NCBI GenBank assembly: GCA_044360305.1
Contig: JBIKKQ010000152.1
Location: 1 to 8,189 of the forward strand
DNA length: 8,189 bases
From: QWPN01 sp044360305
GTDB taxonomy: Bacteria > Planctomycetota > Planctomycetia > Pirellulales > UBA1268
Reading direction: 5' to 3'
Shown: piece by piece, positions 6,213 to 8,189 of the stretch
How the letters are laid out: every line of letters starts with the position of its first letter
How positions within the stretch are numbered: the first letter of the stretch is position 1
Program-made: the position numbers and the translations under genes
Notes under the pieces: model-generated
Database searches by the model: none
What the model was told of the DNA's origin: nothing
Seen by the model: only the letters and a program-made list of their open reading frames with translations

Positions 6213-7538
6213 TCAGGCATCGTCGAGCACGCTCAGGCAGTCGCTCGGGCCGCGGACGGTCGGGCAGCGGTCGATCGCCGCGACCGCGGTCCGGACGGCG
6301 CTCGACGCCGCCTTGTGGGTCATGATCACCAGCGGCACCGGCGCGTCGCTTCCCTCGCCCCCTTCCCCGCCGTGCTGGATCACGGAGGCGATCGAGATTC
6401 CGTGGTCGCCGAGGATGCCGGTGATCTGCGAGAGCACGCCCGGCTGGTCGGTGACCCTGATGCGCAGGAAATGCCGCTCCTGCATGTCCACGCCGGCGAT
6501 CTTCGCGGTCGGGCTCTCGACGTCGAGGACGCCGGTGGTCCGGAAGGTGATCGCCGTCCGGCCGACGACCGTGTCGATGATGTCGGCGACGACCGCCGAG
6601 GCGGTGGGCATCTGCCCGGCGCCGAGGCCGTGGAAAAACATCCGCCCCACGGCGTCGCCGACGATGCTGACGGCGTTGTAGGCGCCGCGGGTCTCGGCCA
6701 GGGGCGTGCCGATCTTCACGAGAGCGGGTGCGACCCGCATCGCCAGTCGCTCGCCGTCGGCGTCCTCGGTCCGGGCGGCCACGGCCACGAGCCGGATCCG
6801 GTAGCCGAGCTCGGCCGCGTAGCTGAGCAGGGCCGCGTCGATCCGTTCGATGCCGGTCCGGGGGATTTCGGCCCACGGCACCCAGACGCCGAACGCAAGA
6901 TGGGAAAGGATCGCGAGCTTTTGCGTCGCGTCGGTGCCGTCCACGTCCATCGACGGGTCGGCCTCGGCGTAGCCCCGGGCCTGGGCGAGGGCCAGGACCT
7001 CGGCGTAGTCGGCGCCCTCCTCCTCCATCCTCGAGAGGATGAAATTGCTCGTGCCGTTGAGGATGCCGCGGATCGATTCGATCCGGTTGGCGGCCAGGCA
7101 TTCGCCGATCGCGGCCACGATGGGGATGCCGCCGGCGACGGCCGCCTCGAAGGCGATCGACCGGCCACGCCGCCGGGCGAGCTCGAAGAGTTCGGGGCCG
7201 TGCTCGGCCAGCAACGCCTTGTTGGCGGTGACGACATCCTTCCCGTTCTCCAGCAGCTCCACCATCATCGACCGGGCCGGTTCCAGTCCGCCGACGAGGA
7301 GTGCCGCCACGGAGATCGACGGGTCATTGGCGATGTCGCGGATGTCGGCCGAGATGCGTGCCGCCGGAATTTTCAGGCCCCGGTCGCGGCCCACGTCGCG
7401 GCACACGGCCCGCTCGACGACGATCGGCCGGCCGGTGTGGCGGGTGATGTGGTCGGCGGACTCGACGAGCAGGCGGACGACGCCCGAGCCGACGGTGCCG
7501 AGGCCGACGATGCCGACGCGGACGGGTTCGATGGTCAT
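6213..7538 (-). CDS. hom: Homoserine dehydrogenase with C-terminal ACT domain
   Basis: Cytoplasmic NAD(P)H-dependent reduction of aspartate 4-semialdehyde to homoserine, the branch point to threonine and methionine. In 441 residues (usual length about 430-440): Rossmann fold with GLGTVG at 12-17; VVTANKALL at 102-110 with Lys107; EAAVAGGIPI at 131-140; the signature RGILNGTSNFIL at 157-168; and EADPSMDVDGTDATQKLAI at 192-210 with the conserved Asp and Lys207 of the catalytic domain. GLGAGQMPTA at 304-313 closes the catalytic part. An ACT domain (about 357-425, RIRVTDQPGVLSQITGIL) suggests feedback control by threonine. I chose the ATG at 7538 because MTIEPVRVGIVGLG is a normal N-terminus. The frame stays open upstream with ATGs at 7583 and 7733, but those would add non-conserved sequence. 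No Shine-Dalgarno precedes 7538; the leader is pyrimidine-rich. First gene of the operon with the mutase homologue and lysC. Confidence 0.95.
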   Translation of the reverse strand: MTIEPVRVGIVGLGTVGSGVVRLLVESADHITRHTGRPIVVERAVCRDVGRDRGLKIPAARISADIRDIANDPSISVAALLVGGLEPARSMMVELLENGKDVVTANKALLAEHGPELFELARRRGRSIAFEAAVAGGIPIVAAIGECLAANRIESIRGILNGTSNFILSRMEEEGADYAEVLALAQARGYAEADPSMDVDGTDATQKLAILSHLAFGVWVPWAEIPRTGIERIDAALLSYAAELGYRIRLVAVAARTEDADGERLAMRVAPALVKIGTPLAETRGAYNAVSIVGDAVGRMFFHGLGAGQMPTASAVVADIIDTVVGRTAITFRTTGVLDVESPTAKIAGVDMQERHFLRIRVTDQPGVLSQITGILGDHGISIASVIQHGGEGGEGSDAPVPLVIMTHKAASSAVRTAVAAIDRCPTVRGPSDCLSVLDDA

Positions 7539-7652
7539 AGGGAGGAGCGGGGCGGCGGAGGAAACCGGAAGTTTAGAGAGCATACCCTCCGCGAAAAAAG
7601 AGGCCTCGGGCAATCCCGAACGGCCGGAGATTTGCGGCCCGGGGGCGATTTT

Positions 7653-7687
7653 CAGCGGCGGCAGCATGATGCTGCCGGCGACCGCTG
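7653..7687. repeat. Two-part hairpin upstream of hom
   Basis: GGCAGC (7660-7665) and GCTGCC (7671-7676) form a 6-bp stem with a 5-base loop. The outer arms CAGCGG (7653-7658) and CCGCTG (7682-7687) add another 6 bp across an asymmetric internal loop. It lies about 115 bases before the hom start. It could be a protein-binding site or a leader-RNA structure; no U-tract follows it on the plus strand, and the minus strand reads AAAA after it, so it is not a terminator. Confidence 0.45.
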
Positions 7688-7780
7688 CCGGACGAGACCT
7701 GATGGGTGGCCACAAGGTGCATGGCCGTTCCATGGTGAACCGCGCCGCTCGAGGTGCCGCCGTCGGAGTCGCCCCCCTGC

Positions 7781-7811
7781 TTGACGCAGCCCCCCCCCCT
7801 TACGCTACGCT
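7781..7811 (+). promoter_or_regulatory. Candidate promoter with a ten-C run in its spacer
   Basis: TTGACG (7781-7786) matches the -35 consensus at five of six positions. Two overlapping TACGCT hexamers at 7801-7806 and 7806-7811 are weak -10 candidates (three of six). Spacings are 14 and 19 bases, either side of the 17-base optimum. Ten consecutive C (7790-7799) fill much of the spacer. A start here would give a leader of about 90 bases before the ATG at 7908. Confidence 0.35.
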
Positions 7812-7907
7812 CCTCCCCGCTTCAGGAGCGTGCGTCGGGCTCACAGCCGGCGTTGCTTCGGGAGTCTTGCCTCGACACGGTTCATCCCGCCCCGCCAACG
7901 GTGCCCC

Positions 7908-8189
7908 ATGCCAACCGCCCGCCGCCCCCTGCGGTCTTCGTCGCTCGCCCGCCTGTTCCGCCGCCCTGCTTCCATCCGGCGCACGCGGCCTTCCTGTCCC
8001 GGCCGCCGTCGTCCCGGCCGCCCGATCGGCGCCGAGCCGCTCGAATCGCGGCGCATGCTCGCCGGCGTCGACATCAACGGCGGCCTGTCGTGGAACGGCT
8101 GGACGAGCCGCGGCTTTTCCAATCAGCTCGGTGTCTACGGCTCGGGCGGCACCACCGAGGTCTACGAGATCTACACGACGTCGTTCGCG
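7908..8189 (+). CDS. Planctomycete exported/surface protein, N-terminal fragment
   Basis: The frame opens at the ATG at 7908 and runs off the right edge; 94 residues are visible. The first 40 residues are very basic and hydrophilic (RRPLRSSSLARLFRRP and a later RPGRRRPGRP-like stretch), followed by EPLESRRMLAG at 43-53. An Arg-rich leader ending in LE-x-R-x-(L/M)-L-A is a recurrent N-terminal feature of large exported planctomycetal proteins and probably acts as a targeting or processing signal, although no ordinary hydrophobic signal core is visible. After it the sequence turns into Gly/Ser/Thr/aromatic-rich beta-type sequence (WNGWTSRGFSNQLGVYGSG), as expected of an extracellular repeat protein. 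No Shine-Dalgarno precedes the ATG; an in-frame GTG at 7830 has AGGAG only one base upstream and is unlikely. The main domains lie outside the window, so function cannot be assigned. Confidence 0.75.
   Translation, partial: MPTARRPLRSSSLARLFRRPASIRRTRPSCPGRRRPGRPIGAEPLESRRMLAGVDINGGLSWNGWTSRGFSNQLGVYGSGGTTEVYEIYTTSFA

Larger units (their letters stand above)
7539..7907. other. Divergent intergenic region between hom and the surface protein gene
   Basis: No convincing gene lies here. It must carry the hom promoter (-) and the surface-protein promoter (+). For hom, TATGCT (minus strand, 7579-7584) and TAAACT (minus strand, 7570-7575) each match a -10 at four of six positions, but neither has a recognisable -35. 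A minus-strand T6 run (7594-7599) precedes them. Hairpins are GGCCG/CGGCC (7622-7626 with 7635-7639) and the larger one at 7653-7687. On the plus side are two C-runs (7772-7777 and 7790-7799) and the candidate promoter at 7781-7811. Confidence 0.6.

Noticed and set aside
7539..7733. N-terminal extension of hom from the ATGs at 7583 or 7733
   Set aside because: The added residues do not resemble the family. GGAGGG before 7583 is only one base from that ATG, too close to act as a ribosome binding site.
6186..7784. 532-codon plus-strand open frame opposite hom
   Set aside because: Composition is that of an antisense shadow, and hom carries the full family signature on the other strand.
7841..8122. 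93-codon minus-strand frame at the right edge
   Set aside because: It has no recognisable features and lies opposite the LESRRMLAG protein, whose motif supports the plus strand.

Overview
The window is GC-rich (roughly 70% by eye) bacterial chromosome and most likely comes from a planctomycete of the Pirellulales type. The main evidence is the arginine-rich leader ending in LESRRMLAG on the surface protein cut by the right edge, a hallmark of planctomycetal exported proteins. An Asp-box propeller protein and a phosphoglycerate-mutase-like gene sitting inside a threonine operon fit this. The placement is inferred from protein style, not from a marker gene.

Layout: (1) 1-540 (+) is the 3' end of valS (valyl-tRNA synthetase), with its C-terminal coiled-coil arm. 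(2) 637-1038 (+) is a complete bifunctional-nuclease-domain (BFN/DUF151) protein with a candidate promoter of its own. (3) 1039-1367 is non-coding and dominated by a 228-bp nested inverted repeat (1122-1349) that looks like a MITE or a large structured RNA. (4) 1368-3080 (+) is a secreted six-Asp-box beta-propeller protein with an unrecognised C-terminal domain. (5) 3081-3193 is a convergent intergenic stretch with hairpins. (6) 7538 down to 3194 (-) is a tight operon: hom (homoserine dehydrogenase), an ApgM-type phosphoglycerate-mutase homologue that is probably the missing homoserine kinase, then lysC (aspartokinase with four ACT domains). (7) 7539-7907 is a divergent regulatory region. (8) 7908 to the right edge (+) is the start of the exported protein.

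The three minus-strand genes form one metabolic unit. LysC phosphorylates aspartate, Hom reduces aspartate semialdehyde to homoserine, and the mutase-like protein would phosphorylate homoserine towards threonine. Asd and threonine synthase are not in the window. Both LysC and Hom carry ACT domains, so end-product control of the pathway is expected.

The least explained elements are the 228-bp inverted repeat directly upstream of the propeller gene's ribosome binding site, the enzyme assignment of the mutase-like gene, and a ten-C run inside a possible promoter of the surface-protein gene. I found no CRISPR array, tRNA, rRNA or transposase gene.
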